Shown here: piece by piece, positions 39,001 to 52,400 of the stretch
Layout of the letters: every line of letters starts with the position of its first letter
Position numbering within the stretch: position 1 is the first letter of the stretch
Origin: Edolisoma coerulescens
Taxonomy: Eukaryota; Chordata; Aves; Passeriformes; Campephagidae
DNA: 64,000 nucleotides
Assembly: GCA_013397115.1 (NCBI GenBank)
Contig: VWZW01001657.1
Span: 1,763,413 to 1,827,412, forward strand
Direction of reading: 5' to 3'
The notes under the pieces: model-generated
Told to the model about the DNA's origin: nothing
Databases searched by the model: none
The model's input: only the letters and a program-made list of their open reading frames with translations
Made by a program: the position numbers and the translations under genes

Positions 39001-40895
39001 TCCGAGCCTAGTTCTCAGAGAATCAAAAAATGCTCTTAAAGATGCTTAATGGAGAACCAGACAATAAAATCTATAGAAGCATCACAAAGCACAGGCTGAG
39101 ACAAAGATCAGGAGGAAGGCAATTGTCTCCAGATATCAAGCTGTAATAAAAGAAAGCTTTCTCATAGCAGAATACCGCAGGGAACACTTGAACATCAATG
39201 GCATTTGGGAGCATGTAAGACTTGATTTTTGGTCTTTATGCATGTAACACAACTAATAGTTTATCCAAAAGAACACTAATACAAGGGGACATTGGTTTAG
39301 AGAACTAGAAGGGTATAAACTCACTGAAAAAAACCTGGTGATTAGCAAAGATGGGCATAGTAAAGAACTGTTACCTAAATAAAAGGTAGAATTGTATGAA
39401 CTGAGAAATGTCTCTGTGTGAAAGACAGCTAAAACTAGTACAGCTGGACTTAAAAGATATCTGGAATTCAATCAAGTGGCCTATAACAAGCAGAATGCTC
39501 CAAAAGGCTAGAAGGCATTTAAAATTATGCTAGTTGAGCTACTGGGAAAGCCTTTGTCCCTGAAAGAATGGCCTCAGGTTGGGATAATCAGGAATGGTAT
39601 AAATTAGCCCATGATATGGAAACCTGGTAGTGTTGGAAGCTGACTAACCCAGAGGCAAAGCAACTCATCCAAGAGACTGCACGTTTTTGTCAGACTCTAT
39701 TCACAGAGTAACAAAGGATTATATAAGTGAGGAATAAAAGAAGTTTGTTTGAAGAGTAAAATAATAGCAGATGATCAGAGGTCTTCTTTTAAATTTGAAA
39801 GAGAAATTCTGTTTGCAGCCTCTCATGCTCAGGGACTACACTAGCTTTACCACCTGCTTAAAAAGGATATATTAAGAAAGAGTAGAATATCCTAGAGCTG
39901 TACTCTCAGAAACTCCAGAACTTCAAGAAACAGGATAGGTTAATTTCAATATATTATATCCTTTTTATATATTGCCAGCAGAGGCATGAAATAATGAAGA
40001 AATTGATTCAGAGCCAGAAAAATAAGACACAGAACCAACATTTTATCCCTCTGCAACTTAGTCTTCCTTTATTTACACCCCAAGAACTACATACATCCTT
40101 TTCCCCAGGACACTGCATGGCAGCTGAGATTCAGCTAATTATTCACTGCAATTCCCAAATATTGGACTGTTGCTAATATACTCACCTATCTTGATGAGAT
40201 GGCTTACAATGTGTGGGCCATGGGCTATAGATACGGCCATCTGACCAAGTTTCAGAAATTTCTATCACTATTTCATTTTCTACTACAGATATCTCTGAAA
40301 GTTGGCTGATATTCAACTTCATTTTAAAAAGGTAGTATTTTAAGTGCATGACTTTTTAATGGAACTGGTGAAAAGAACTTAGAAAAATTATTGTGATGTC
40401 AATGAACACATTTCAGTACTGTAAAGGCAGAGTCCCCTTTCTCATTTCTTCTTTACAAATCTAATTCCTAAGTGATTAAATAGAAACTCAGCTTGTTGAG
40501 GCAATAGTTCAGCTGGAATGAAAGGAACGGGTTTGTCAGAAGCCCTTGTGTGGAAAGTGCTCTGAATAGCATTTGTTCCCCTCTGATCCCCGCTGCAACT
40601 TCATGCTTGGCATTTTACACCACACTTCAAACACAGAACGAGACTCACAGGAAAACAATAATGAAACCTGTTGAACTTCTGTGTTAATCTCTTAAGTTTT
40701 CACCTTCTTTGTCCACAGATTCTCCACATGACAGATGGACAGCTGCCAAATAGACATCCTTTTTATGAACTCACATTTATCTTCCTTCCCTTAAGTGAGC
40801 ACAAGGTGGTTACACACACTCAGGGATCGAGACAATGATAACTATTCCCAACACAAAACAGGAAGATATTATAAATCAACTGCACAAGACTTATT
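36016..40895. other. gene-free sequence
   Basis: No gene recognised. 36600-36900 is more GC-balanced but matches nothing I know. 37912-37927 contains a T run. 38834-38841 is a short G run. The tract 38900-39960 has a somewhat protein-like plus-strand texture but is broken by many stops in every frame. Confidence 0.5.
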
Positions 40896-41060
40896 TTTAG
40901 TAAATAGAAAATGATTAAGCTAAATTTGCCTAGATAAATAGTGATTATGTAGGATGTAAGTCCTTTTTTGATGCATACATGCAAGCTGCATTAATATTAA
41001 TGAGCCACATATGCCTTGAGAAGACACAATCATTGTTCACTGAATGAAATGTTCTACCTA
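40896..41060. promoter_or_regulatory. candidate conserved noncoding element with 12-bp palindrome
   Basis: A perfect palindrome ATTAATATTAAT at 40990-41001 is followed by GAGCCACATATG and an ACAATCATTGTTC segment that resembles paired SOX-type sites. The block is non-repetitive and lacks a coding frame. Conservation has not been tested. Confidence 0.3.
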
Positions 41061-41209
41061 GTCCTCAAATATAAAGATACAAAGACAGTAATCACTTATT
41101 AGCTCATTGCATATAGGCTGGTGGTGGAAATAAAGCACTCTGATGGAATGCCCTGATTGTAAGCTCCCAAAACAGTGTCCCTTGCAACCATTTCAAAGCA
41201 GTTAAAATC

Positions 41210-41320
41210 TTACTGGCGTATTCCAAGTACCTACTGCTGTCAGGGCTTGCTGTCACTAAGAAACCAATGAAGTGATTTGCATTTGGAGTGTGATTGTAAA
41301 GCAGCAACATAATACACTGT
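41210..41320. promoter_or_regulatory. candidate regulatory block with POU octamer
   Basis: An exact octamer ATTTGCAT lies at 41275-41282, directly preceded by ACCAATGAAGTG, which includes a CCAAT word. The octamer is the binding site of POU-family factors. A single exact octamer is expected by chance about once per window of this size, so the case rests on the neighbouring words. Confidence 0.2.
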
Positions 41321-42780
41321 GATTAGGAGACTGAGTGAACCACTTCGAAAAAGAAGGAGCCCAGGATTAAAACTTAATGTGACTTATATGTTGGTTTCAT
41401 TTTTTTCTACTACAAACTCTATTACTCCAAAAAGGCTGCAAGTCTACTAATACATGTCCAGTTCCAATAATACACAGCTAAGCTGATGGGAATCTAAAGC
41501 CTCTGCTGAACTTGACAGATCTACACTGATTTCTGTTTCTGACAGTCTGGATCAAGATTCACAGTTACTATGCGTTGTGAGTAAAGCAACATGGAAGTTA
41601 CTACTTCTTGACTGTAGGATTCAGCTTTGGAAAAAAATTATTTAGTTTTTGGTGCTGATAAGAGCCATATCCACCAAAAGTCTGAGCCAGAGCCCGGGGC
41701 TGAAATACCAGTCTGTCACCTTCTATGTCAGTGTATTCTTGTCTGTGTGTTCATAGCCCACTGTCCCTCCTTCCACTCCACACTGAATACCTACTTGCAA
41801 ATAGTTTCACACTAAAGACATCACTGGAAAGTGGTGCAGGACCCCAGATTGCAGAGCAGTGCTCCCCAAGGACCCAAATTCAAGTGCTTCATTGTGTTTT
41901 CAGGCTTTCATATAAGAGTACAAACCTGTTTGAAATGTATTTTGGAGTTTGCAGCAGTATAAACTGAAGAGTAGGCTTTGCCCTTGAGTTCTCATACTCC
42001 AGAGTATGGGTAAATTCTAAATCACCTCTGTAAGGCCAGAATTAGGCACATATATAAATGAAATGGTTTTTTCCCTGACTACTTTTGCTATTTCAAATGT
42101 TAGCCAGCAACAGAGGCTAGGAAATGCTAAGAGCATTCACTAGAATGGGTGCCCTTCTCTCTCAGCAGCATTTCCCAAAGATTAAGAAATGTTCCTTTAC
42201 CAGTATGGCAAGAGCAATAGTTTGGGATAATGCACTGTTTTTCAGCCTCAGCTTTACTTTGAAGAAACTGCATAGGTAATTTATACACATTATGACTGCT
42301 CAGAAAATAACCAAAATAGAAGTTACCTGTGTAACCAATGCCTGTTTGTGTTTGCAAAGAAGCCACATGAGTCAGGAGATGTGAATTCCCCACTGGGAAC
42401 AGTGGGTGCTAATTCACATGACAATGATGTAATGATACCCTCTGGGAGCAGTAATATGACATTTCTGTTGGGAAAGTCAACAGAAAAAATTTCCACCCCC
42501 GTTTTTCAACAACTTTTTCTCAAAACTAGGCCAATTTGTTCATCTTCAGCTATCTGAGAGGCTGTTTTTGAAACAGCATAACAGAAACAAACAAAGAAAA
42601 TGTTGAAAAAGAAGAAAAAAAAGGTAGTGAACTGGACTTAATGAAAGACAACAAGAAGAAAGCTTTATATATGCTGGGGGACAAGGGGAAGTCAGCTGGT
42701 TCCAGTAATGACAACTGCAGAATTCCATCTGACTGCACATTTACATTCCTTTCTGTTTGGTTTTTCATTTTGTTTGTTTT
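41321..42780. other. gene-free sequence
   Basis: No gene recognised. Short open frames on both strands (for example near 41627-41967 and 42127-42768) overlap each other and have no domain signature. Confidence 0.55.
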
Positions 42781-42838
42781 TGTTGTGGTTTAACCTCAGC
42801 TGGCAACAAAGTACCCCAGCCAAAAGCAGCACAGCTTT
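42781..42838 (+). mobile_element. 5' end fragment of a second LTR type
   Basis: TGTTGTGGTTTAACCTCAGC at 42781-42800, continuing TGGCAACAAAGTACCCCAGCC, closely resembles the start of a widespread avian LTR that I recall as beginning TGTTGTGGTTTAACCCCAGC. Similarity fades after about 42825 and no LTR body or polyadenylation signal follows. The copy therefore appears truncated, retaining only its 5' terminus. The family name would need a repeat-library search. Confidence 0.55.
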
Positions 42839-43114
42839 TTAAACAGAACTGAAAACCAGTTCTTCATTTTCAGCTTGTTCATATATTGGAGCTTAGGCTT
42901 GGGGAGCTGATGATGGAATGTGATGATATTTACCTTGTAATGCCACTCATGGTGCTACTTTATAACAAGATGGTTCTGGGGAGATGTGGGAGAGATTTAA
43001 ATAGCATTATACTGTATTTGCCAAACCATATTGCTAAATCCTAATTCTATAGGACTTACTAAATCACTCATTGCTGCAGTAACTGCCATGAAAAATACAA
43101 CCATGTTTATTCCA
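42839..43114. other. gene-free sequence
   Basis: Unique sequence after the truncated LTR, with no recognised feature. Confidence 0.5.
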
Positions 43115-43168
43115 TTTGGTTGTTGAGGTTTTTCGGATTTTGTTGGATTTTGTTCGGGTTTTTTTTAG
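43115..43168. repeat. T/G-rich low-complexity tract
   Basis: The tract contains GGATTTTGTT twice in tandem (43135-43144 and 43145-43154) and ends in a run of T. It is simple sequence with no function implied. Confidence 0.65.
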
Positions 43169-44654
43169 CTAAACATCTGATGTTTTATCCACATGTAACA
43201 TTGCAGGTGTTGAAAGCTTGAATTGGTCAGACTGGATCAGAAGGACATCCCATGAGGCAAATTTCCTATTTCCTTCCATGATGTGGAAATTCTTGCATTA
43301 CTCTATTTACTATGACATTATTAGAATTTTCTGTTAGTCTTAAAGTTAGGGAATGTGTTAAGTGCTTATTTAGTGACAAGCACAATCCCACTTTGTGTAA
43401 ATCCAGGAGAAGGGAAGGTGACAAAACTTTTTTGGAACTGTCAGAGTATTACGACGTATCAGCTTCTAACTAAACCAGAAAAGTGTATTTCAGAAACACA
43501 TGGGCTAAAGCTTTTTGTCTTTATTCCTTGAATAGCAGTGGGTATCTCTACATCTCAGGCCAACCACCTACCACCATTCTTCAGCATGTCCTACAAGTTG
43601 TAATATTAGCGCTGATGAAAAGTGTAATTGCATCTGATTTTAAAAATGTAGTTTCTTACTGCATAACTACAAGATGTTGACTCCCACAACTGAAGAACAC
43701 AAATTCTTTTGTGACGAAAGTAATCAACAATTCAATATATCAGTATCTTCTGTCAATACAATGCAGTAACCGTTTAAAAAAACCAGTGCAAATATGACAT
43801 TAGTCGGGGATTTAAGATGAAGGTCCTCACCACACACAAAGGGTATGAGTTTAAGGTCCAAACTACAAGACGAATTAGGGAATTATTTTCCCTAAATAAA
43901 GTGCTGGAATTTCCATGCGAAAAATAATAGCCAAAAAAATCCATGCAACTTTAAAAACTTTTTCATAAATAGCAAACAAGAAGAAATAGTCAGGAAAAAA
44001 AAAAAAAAAAGAAACAATCCCCCACTGCCAAGCCACAGTGTAATGCTCTAGATGGATACTTTTTCTGCCCCTTAGAAAGACTGAAGATACTGTCCAGATT
44101 GTTATGGGCTGTGGAGAGCTGAAAATTCTGGTATAAGTTGTTAGAAATGAAACTGTAACTCAGAACAAAACCCCCAAAAACCCATTAAAGAATATATCTA
44201 AATTTCAGTTGTTTTATACATGCAGGAAAGAACCGTATGTACATATATAACTATCCTCAAATATATAAAAAGAAAAATAACAGTAACAGTGGAAGAGATT
44301 CTGATTAAAATTGACTTTTAAGTTAAAATTCAGTGTTCTTTGAGATGTAAAGGTGTATCAAATGGGCATCAAAATTTCAAAACTATTCTTTCAAATGTAA
44401 ATTCTTTTAGAGGAGTGTTATTGTTATTCAACTTCCAGGAGAAATGAAATACAAAGTTCTTATATATTTTAAGGAGGGGAAAGTGTTTCACTCGAGTTTG
44501 CTTTATGATTTTCCCATACAAAAGTAAAACTACAGATAAATAAAATAATAACTTGGGGGTTTAAAAAATAGTTCAGTTTCACAGTTCAACAGAGAATAAG
44601 CCCATTGCTCAGAAAGGCAAAGGACTGAAAAGAGGGAATCAACATTTTTAAAAC
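43169..44654. other. gene-free sequence with poly-A run
   Basis: No gene recognised. A run of 16 A at 43995-44010 could be the tail of an old retrocopy, but the sequence 5' of it is not recognisable and no target-site duplication is evident. Confidence 0.5.
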
Positions 44655-44765
44655 CGCTGGTTACTCCAAATTAGTCTGTAGTATTCTTTTATGTGCCCTT
44701 CAATTAATTCAATAAATCCCCATTAAAAGACTGCTAGCACCATCACTTGTAGTTTAGATAGCAGC
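44655..44765. promoter_or_regulatory. candidate conserved noncoding element
   Basis: Contains CAAATTAG and CAATTAATTCAATAAA words close together in otherwise complex, non-repetitive sequence. Short and weakly supported. Confidence 0.22.
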
Positions 44766-47699
44766 TCCCTCCAAACTGAGATGGGAAAAGGGAGAGGCTT
44801 TCTACTGTTTTGACACAAAATGTAGAATCTCTAATCTAAGTCTGGAAGTTACCAGCTCAGTTCTCTGTGTGTTTCCAAACGGCATTTTAGTGCTTCAGCA
44901 ACTTGTCCTGACAGCACAATCTCCTGAAGGACTCATTTCTCCAGCTCCTCCTCCCTTTCCACCAGTTCTACGGAAATTATTCTTCCAGAATTTAAAAGTA
45001 CACTGACAGCCATACTGACTACTTTTGTATCCCTTTATATGATTTTTTTCTTGCCTCTTTTTCATAATCTCCTGAAACCAACCACAGGCTACTATTTTCC
45101 ATTCAGACAGGAAAACAAAAGGAATAGTCCACTGGTCTATTTTGTGCTCATGCTAGGTTTGGGACTGCTCGTTGTGGGATACTGTGGGCTTGTGCATGGA
45201 CGAGGTTCTCAGGATACTGACCCCAGAAAAGTTGCAGTCGAGATCGACAACAGTATGAGCTGCTTGAATCCCTGTTTACTATAGAAATCGCTGGCCTGGA
45301 AGAATCTGTACCCTGAACATGAAAGTAACAACCCACTCCTTCCCACTGGATTTGCATTGCAAAGGAAAGAATTCCTGTAAATACAGATTGCTTCAAACCC
45401 TTCACACCACCTTGTCACTCCTCTTTTCAACTCCTTTCAAAGCTCCAATGACTTTAAATACACAGAAACTCCCTCCCATTCACTACTGGACTAGTTTTGA
45501 AGTAGAAGTGATTACAGGTATTCTCACAGAAAGTTGAAGAAATAGATCATTGAGGTTTCTTGATTGAAAAAGCCTTTGTTCTTTCAAATTGATAGACTTC
45601 TTGAAAACATATCAATTATGAGGAAATTTCACTGAAAGGAAGTATCAGACTGGAACATTCTTCCTTCAGATCATGGATGATCCAGTAGAATTTTTCAGGT
45701 CCCTTCCAGGCCTGTGCACTGCTTGTGGTCATTCTGATCAGAAGGAAATATTTTCATTCTGGTTCATGTCTAATGTGACAGCAAAGCAGTAATTTAATGC
45801 AGATAAAATTGTATCTCAACATTTACTTTTATCTTTGTAGAATTATATCACATGATGATTCTCAACAATCCCTTTAACAGTTTTTACTTGTTTCCCCTAT
45901 ATTAGCATTGTTGATACTAAAATTTGAATTAAGCAGTTCTGCATTTCCAACAGAGTATGAGCTTTAGCTGTTCATTACTCCTAATGATACAGAATAAAAT
46001 TTGATTCGTTTTTCTATTTAATTTATTTAAACACATTAGAAGCTTTGGTGGTATTGAGGAAATTCTATTGGCAAAAAACTGCATGGAAAAAAGAATGATA
46101 GCAGAATGTTATTGATTCCTGTGGGTTTTTTTCTGGAATACCTGAGCAAGGAAACAGTACCAGAAGTTCCTAGAATTATGCTAAAAATGGCTGAGAAAGG
46201 AAAGATAATAGTAAGGAAGCGGCACTGGCCTCAGGTGCAGTAACACTACAGTTGTCTGAAACACTATCAAAATTAAAAATATATAAACCACATAAAATTA
46301 GAAGTTTTGCCATTTCTTTGTGAAGTATCTAGATGGATGCTACTTGATGATATTCCTTGGCTATGCCAGCTCCTAAATTCAATCTTATATTTCAATGTTG
46401 GACTGAGTATTTTGTTAGTGTTTGACATCTACAAAATATGCCCATTAAGCAAATTATGTATGGATTATGAAATAAGAAATTACTCTGAATTAAGCCACCT
46501 CCCATCAAATATTCCAAGACCAACAAAATAGATCACTTTGACAGATGTGAGGCTTCTTCAAACCATTTGTACAATATCTTCTAGCAACTGAGAATATTTC
46601 CAAATTTAGGTTTGAGACAGTCTTTTTCATTTACTGCTTTCTCCTTCAGACTGTCAGTCTTGATGAGGAAGTATTTTCCCACAGAAAAATATTCTCCAGA
46701 ATATCCCAGCCTATCTCTGCTTACCAATCTCGTAAGCAGGTGCAGAAATCCAAATCTGAGCCTGCTTCACTCAGAATTTTAACGAAGTTCCAAGCAGGCA
46801 GAGCATTCCCACTGATCTGAAATTCAGCTCCATTGCAGGAGCCCTATTAGGGTGAAATGCTCTGCAAGGCATAGAAATCCTGACTCACAGACCCCATTAG
46901 TGAAACTCTTCCAGTTGCATTTACCCTGTCTGAGATGCAGCCTCTGGCTCTAGAGACAGTTGGCTTTCTGTAAATGCCCAGCCTCCAATTGTGTTTAGCA
47001 GGTGACAACGGTTTTAGTTCTAAATATGACCTGAACTATTCTCTCTACAGAACCTTCTGTAGCTGCTAACAGTATTTAGGAAGCACTGCATTAACCAATC
47101 ATTTTCAAAAGGTTTAAGATGAAGCAGCCCAGTGCCTGTGCAGTTCTGACCACAGACATGTCTCCAGCCTTTTGATCTCACAACTTTGTTCTGCAAGATG
47201 CAGGAGGGTCTGGCTCTGATCCAGCAACAACCATGAACCCCAGCTCAACTTCTGATAGAAGAGTAACTCTGTGAAAGCTGAAGATATTTATATGTTCTAG
47301 TTAGGCAGAATACAAGCTTTTAAAGGATTCAAAGGCTCTTAATTGAATATCTGTACTTTCTCACATAATACCCTTGAAACGGGAGTATTCATTTTCAAGA
47401 GAACTCTCCAGAGAACTTGAAGTTTACAGAAGTAGGGTGTTTGTTCGTTTGTTCTCATTAATTTTATTTGTGTACTGTGGATAATATCTATTGGTATTAT
47501 ACTCTGCCTAGTGTGGCTGATATAGAAGTAAAAGCTTCTTGTACAAATCAAGGATCACAGAATCAGGTCCTTCTTTTTGTTGTGTTGTATTGGCAGATGA
47601 AGACAGAAAGAAATAAGTTATTTCCTAAAGCAGTGGGGAATGTGGTAGCCTTTCTTTTTAACCTCAGATTTATTCACTTTGATGTTGAGGGTATATAAG
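44766..47699. other. gene-free sequence
   Basis: No gene recognised. 45640-45760 contains GGTCCCTTCCAGGCCTGTGC, which slightly resembles a CR1 tail, but the match is too weak to call. 46640-46930 is more GC-balanced with several AGCAGGC words and may contain an old repeat. Confidence 0.5.
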
Positions 47700-47850
47700 A
47701 TTAAGAAATGCTCAATTTCTTGACTGTTAAACTCTGCCTGCTTGTAGCTGATGATTCATGGCTTATTGTTTCTCTAATAGTTCACAGTTAATTGGTATTG
47801 TGAAGAATTAAAGATTAACTGTCGAAATGTAAAAGTGTCAGGACTTTTAT
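47700..47850. promoter_or_regulatory. candidate conserved noncoding element
   Basis: A non-repetitive stretch with GATGATTCATGGC, CACAGTTAATTGGTATTGTG and AAAGATTAACTG words. It resembles the texture of the other candidate blocks but has fewer strong motifs. Confidence 0.2.
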
Positions 47851-50800
47851 TTAAGGGAAAGAACAGAAAATATCTGCAGATGAAGAACCACTATCTAAAT
47901 AACCTCACACAATATCTACAGAGCTACAAAATCAACCTTTATCCCATTGCACATGAGAGAATGCTTTTAAATAAGGCAGTTTCAATTTTATAGCATCCCA
48001 TAACTTGCAATCAGCAACTCTTTATTAAAACTGAAATAAGCACCTCACAGACAATGGGTATTTCTTATATTTTTTTTGCACGACCAAAAATAGGATTCAC
48101 ATTAAACTGAAAATTGGGTCATGCTTCAGCACACAGTAATTTGACCTAAAGATAACATTCCTATACCACAGTTACAAGATGTGCCTTTCAGACAATGAAA
48201 ACGTTTAAGAACTACAATTTTAGGTAGTTTGTATAATGTAAAAATGTCTGTCATGCTCCTGGAATCCAAAATATAATGAAACCTTTCATTCTTGGCTGTA
48301 CATAGCACTGTAGTATTGTATCACGGCATAATGTTGGCACAAGAGAAGGAACACAACAGGAAAAATGACATGTCTGATTTCATCCAGTGGTTTATTTCGT
48401 ACTAATAATCTGCTGCAAAACTGAACTTACAATTTGTAGGAGGTAAGACAAGTGTTTATTGGTGCCTGGGTGCACCATGAGAAAAGCCCTCAATTCTTTG
48501 ATCATGGCAAACTTTGTAGCACCCTGAAGGCATGTTTCACTCAGCTCAGGTAGATCAGGCAGGATTCAGATCAAGCAACAAAACACAGGTCATTTACTAG
48601 GTACCAATTATACTGGGCTGCAAGCCCGTCACTGACATATTTAGAGACTAAAAAACTTCAGGCAAGAGAAAAAGAAGAAAAGAAAAAGAAAAAAAGAAGT
48701 AAGAACAATTGTGCAACTAGAAATAAGAAACCAAAGACCCTGAATATTACAGATAACAACAATGCTAACATTGTTTGGATATAATTTACTGTTACCTTCA
48801 GATGGCATTTTTCAGCATTTAAATCAAATACCTCGCAATGATCTTTTCCCATTGCAAAGTTTAATAAAGCACAGACCCCACTGCCCATAAATATCCACAT
48901 AGAGCTGTATCTTATGAAAATGATAACTCCGACAGCACAGCCTCCCTCTGCTGCCTAGTAATGAGTGACTTGGACACCACCTGACAGTTCAACCTCAGAT
49001 AAATATTTCAAACATATCATGCAAGAGATTCTCAGATCAATCCCCACCTCCAAGAAACCAGTGAAGTGAGACAGAAAGCCATTTTGAACTGGTGCACCAG
49101 AGCAGAACACAAACAGCAGTTTTCCTTGGTTTTTGGGGTGAGGAAGGGTGTGTTGTTTCCTTTTAGCCTGTGCCAGAGTAGAGTGATTAAAGGTAAGACA
49201 CTGATCTGTGCATTTGACGCCTCAATACTAGAACACCTCCAGGAATTTGGACACATATGCACAGTGAACTCCTGTTGCATTCCTTGTATAATGCTCTGAC
49301 ATAGAATTAACAGAGTGTACAATGCCTACAAAATAATTTCCAAATGGCTTCATAAAAAGTCTCTCAAACAGCAGCACACCAGACTTCTGAATCTGTGATC
49401 CTCTTCCCTCCATACACAAAATGGGCACATACTGAAAAACAGCAAACAGACTAAAATATCCTGCTTATAGCACATTAGCTTTGAAGTCCATGAGATAAGC
49501 AAGTGAATTGTCTTTGCAACACCTGAGAAAGGGAATTTATTTACAGATATGGAAAATGGGTAAATCCTTATTTAAATAATTTGAATCAGTCAATAATAAG
49601 CCTGCCAACAGAGAGAGAATTAAAGCTACCAGAATATTTTCCAGATATGGTGGAATACACTTTGACCAACATTTACCTTGGACCAATGCCTCTTTAGAGC
49701 TGCATAATCAGAACAAAACTATGTTCAATAAGGCTCAAAATCAAGCCTTCATCCATGATGATAGAAAAAAATGGCTCAGCCACACGTTTTTACCCAGCTC
49801 CACAGCTAAATTCATGTGCTCATTTAGCAGAATACGCCATCTTTTAAGACAGCAAAGAATCAAACTAAAACAAGTCTGTAGGTCAAAGCATGATGGATAA
49901 TCAGATCCTGGACCCCAGGGCTGATCACACCATTTTCAGACATTTTAAGTAATGGTATCCATCCTATTGGCCGTGCCCAGGGTAACTGCTCCCCCTGTTA
50001 TCCTCCCCACCTTTGCTCACAGTACATCACTGGGAACTGTGCCACTGGAATTGAGCACAGCACAGCAAATTCATCCTGCTGAACATGCAGCAAACGTGGA
50101 GCCCAGCAGAAGCTCATCCTTTGTTCAGGTCATGTGAGCACACACCTCTTTCCAACTTGTCCAGGCTGCTCCTGAGCTACGATCTCACCGGGATATTTAT
50201 TACGCATGTCAGTATGCTTGGAGCTCCACTAGGCATCTCTGCACTTCACTCCATTGCACTACATAGATAGATGTGAAGGAATTTCCTATTCCCTATTAAA
50301 ATCCATTTTAAAATATATATCATCTTATATTTCAAAAGGAAAATTAGACATGGTGATTTATATTGCATAAATTAGGAACAGAGCACTGTGCTGGCATTTA
50401 AACAAACATTTTTAATCAATTAATAGGGCAAGAAAGGGGAAAAAAACCCAAATCAAACCAAAATCATGAGGATGGAAGTTTAAAATAAAAAAAAATAGAA
50501 AAAAAAGGAGAGAACCGAGACTAATTATCTGTATTTAAACATGTGAAGATCTTACTGAGTCTACAAGGTTGAGATCTTGTTCCCTAATCAAGTGCATCAA
50601 AGGCATTCCCCAAGGCTCACAGCAAAACTGCAGAACATCCATACAAATCATTTTTATTCAAGAAAGGCCCTGAAGTGGAGTGAGTTTTCCTCCCCTCTCT
50701 GTCACACTGCTGCACAGCACTGTGTTCCCGGAGGTGTACACTCCTGTGTCACAAGGCTTTGCAGATTCACACTGACATTCCAAATGAGCTCTTTACTTTT

Positions 50801-50879
50801 GTTCTGCTTTATTAATTATTAAGAGGGCCAGACTCTGCTCTCTTACTCTGCCCACAACCTCTTGAACATCACTACCTCC
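47851..50879. other. gene-free sequence with purine tract
   Basis: No gene recognised. 48660-48700 is an A/G-rich simple tract. The segment 49950-50270 is more GC-balanced and contains ACCGGGATATTTATTACGCA-like sequence on the plus strand, which could be an unrecognised conserved block. There is no splice-supported exon. Confidence 0.5.
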
Positions 50880-51010
50880 AGAGTGTAAATTAAGTCAGAT
50901 TTTGGCCATCATTTGGCGAGCACTATATAATTTAATGTTCTTCAACGTTCAGAATGATTGAAGGACTTAATTTACTAATAATTTACTGCATGAAGGGGTG
51001 ATACTGAGTT
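50880..51010. promoter_or_regulatory. candidate conserved noncoding element
   Basis: Contains CATTTGGCGAGC, CTATATAATTTAATG and GACTTAATTTACTAATAAT words in low-repeat sequence. No open frame of note. Regulatory role is inference. Confidence 0.23.
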
Positions 51011-52149
51011 TAGTTCTATTTTAAGGGGCTAATATAATGCATAAGTAGTTGTATATAAGCTGTACATTTTCAAACCTTTGTTCTGACTGTAAAATGTCAA
51101 TTGGACTCATTCTGGTATTTTGCTGCCTCAAAAAACATGCTGTGAATTTGTTGCTGCCATAAATGCTTAATGTAAGACCTAACTGTGCAATGCTGTGGGA
51201 ATTCTGGTTTTAAAACTTATGAAAGAAACATTTTACTTATATTTTTTCCTCTCATGTCAAAAAAGAGTATAGACTTCAGCGTCACAATCATAATAGATGC
51301 ATAGTAACTTGCAGAAAATCATAAGGAGTTGTTGTAACCTTCTACTTTTTCCTTCAAAAAAGGAAACATGTATAACATGATTCCCAGTGGGGGGAGAAAT
51401 GTCACTGTGAGTAGCAGTTATGTCTTATTAGAAATTTGACTCAAAATCTTCAACCTCTACACTTGTCTAATTTTTGCCTAGAGAGAGTCAAAGAAACAGA
51501 TAAAAGATTACCCATATTTTCTTTCAGTTATCATCATGTTATGGAATAATCACTTAATAAACATAGATTGCACTTCTAACACAATAATCAGCCGGCACAG
51601 TGCTTGATTTTTTTCTTTTTACTTTCTAACTTAATAAGCACAATTTTGCTGTGCCCAATTCTAGAACAATTAATAGTATTCAGCTGCATTTAGCAACTTA
51701 CAGATCTGGCACTTAAGACAGCAATGTGCCCACAATTCCACAGAGAGCTCAAAACTTGCAGAGAATTGCCAAAAAATTACCCCTAAAAACTAGTTATTTG
51801 AAACATAGGCTGTACAGGCCTGGATTCAAAGTTTCTGTAATTTCTTTATTTGCTTATTTTTATTTCTTCCTGTAAAAGCTACTTTTACTTCTCAGGAATG
51901 TAAAACAAGCCTCAGAGTTCTTCCTTAAACCAGAGAACACAAAACCTGCCGTGACTAGAAATCTTGGTATGATATTATGCTTTTCAACTAACAGCACTGG
52001 AAAAGAAAGCAGGCATTTGTAAGCTGGTCTAACATTGAAGTGTGAGAAGCCTGAGTTATGGTACAGAATAAAGCACAGCTAAAACATTCGTTTGATCTGG
52101 GTTATTCTTCACACAGAATAAAGCAACAGAGATTGTGGACTGGAGTTAA
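51011..52149. other. gene-free sequence
   Basis: Unique AT-rich sequence. Nothing recognisable beyond short chance motifs. Confidence 0.55.
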
Positions 52150-52400
52150 CTTTTGTCCTCACAGCTCGTGTGGGGCTGTGTTTGGGGCCTCTCGGTGACA
52201 CCGTGCTGGGGACACAGGGAGGTTTGAGCTTTTGCTGAGCAGTGCAGTAACAGTCACGGAGTGAGCGCGAGCAGCTGGGAGGGGACAGCAGGGACAGCTG
52301 TCCCAAACTGACCCCAGGGGCAGCTCATCCTCTATCCAGCCTGTGTCCAGCGACAAAAGCTGTGCAAAGAGAGGAGCGGGGGGGGCCATGGCATGGCATT
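52150..52400. other. GC-rich patch, weakly CpG-enriched
   Basis: The composition shifts to GC-rich with about eight CpG dinucleotides over 250 bases and a G run at 52378-52386. This is far weaker than the region at 29925-30510. Minus-strand open frames of 65 and 83 codons here follow from composition. It could be a decayed repeat or a weak orphan CpG cluster. Confidence 0.4.

Noticed and set aside
38900..39960. Possible decayed retrocopy suggested by protein-like words on the plus strand
   Set aside because: Open stretches are only about 50-60 codons, broken by stops in all frames, and no protein family or poly-A tail could be recognised.
43995..44010. Poly-A run as the tail of a processed pseudogene
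   Set aside because: Upstream sequence gives no recognisable gene copy, and no target-site duplication is visible.
45640..45760. Weak CR1-like segment
   Set aside because: Only one short stretch resembles CR1 and the order of landmarks is not kept.
48658..48900. Apparent membrane-protein-like frame with a phenylalanine/leucine run on the minus strand
   Set aside because: The hydrophobic run comes from an A/G-rich simple tract at 48660-48700 read in reverse.
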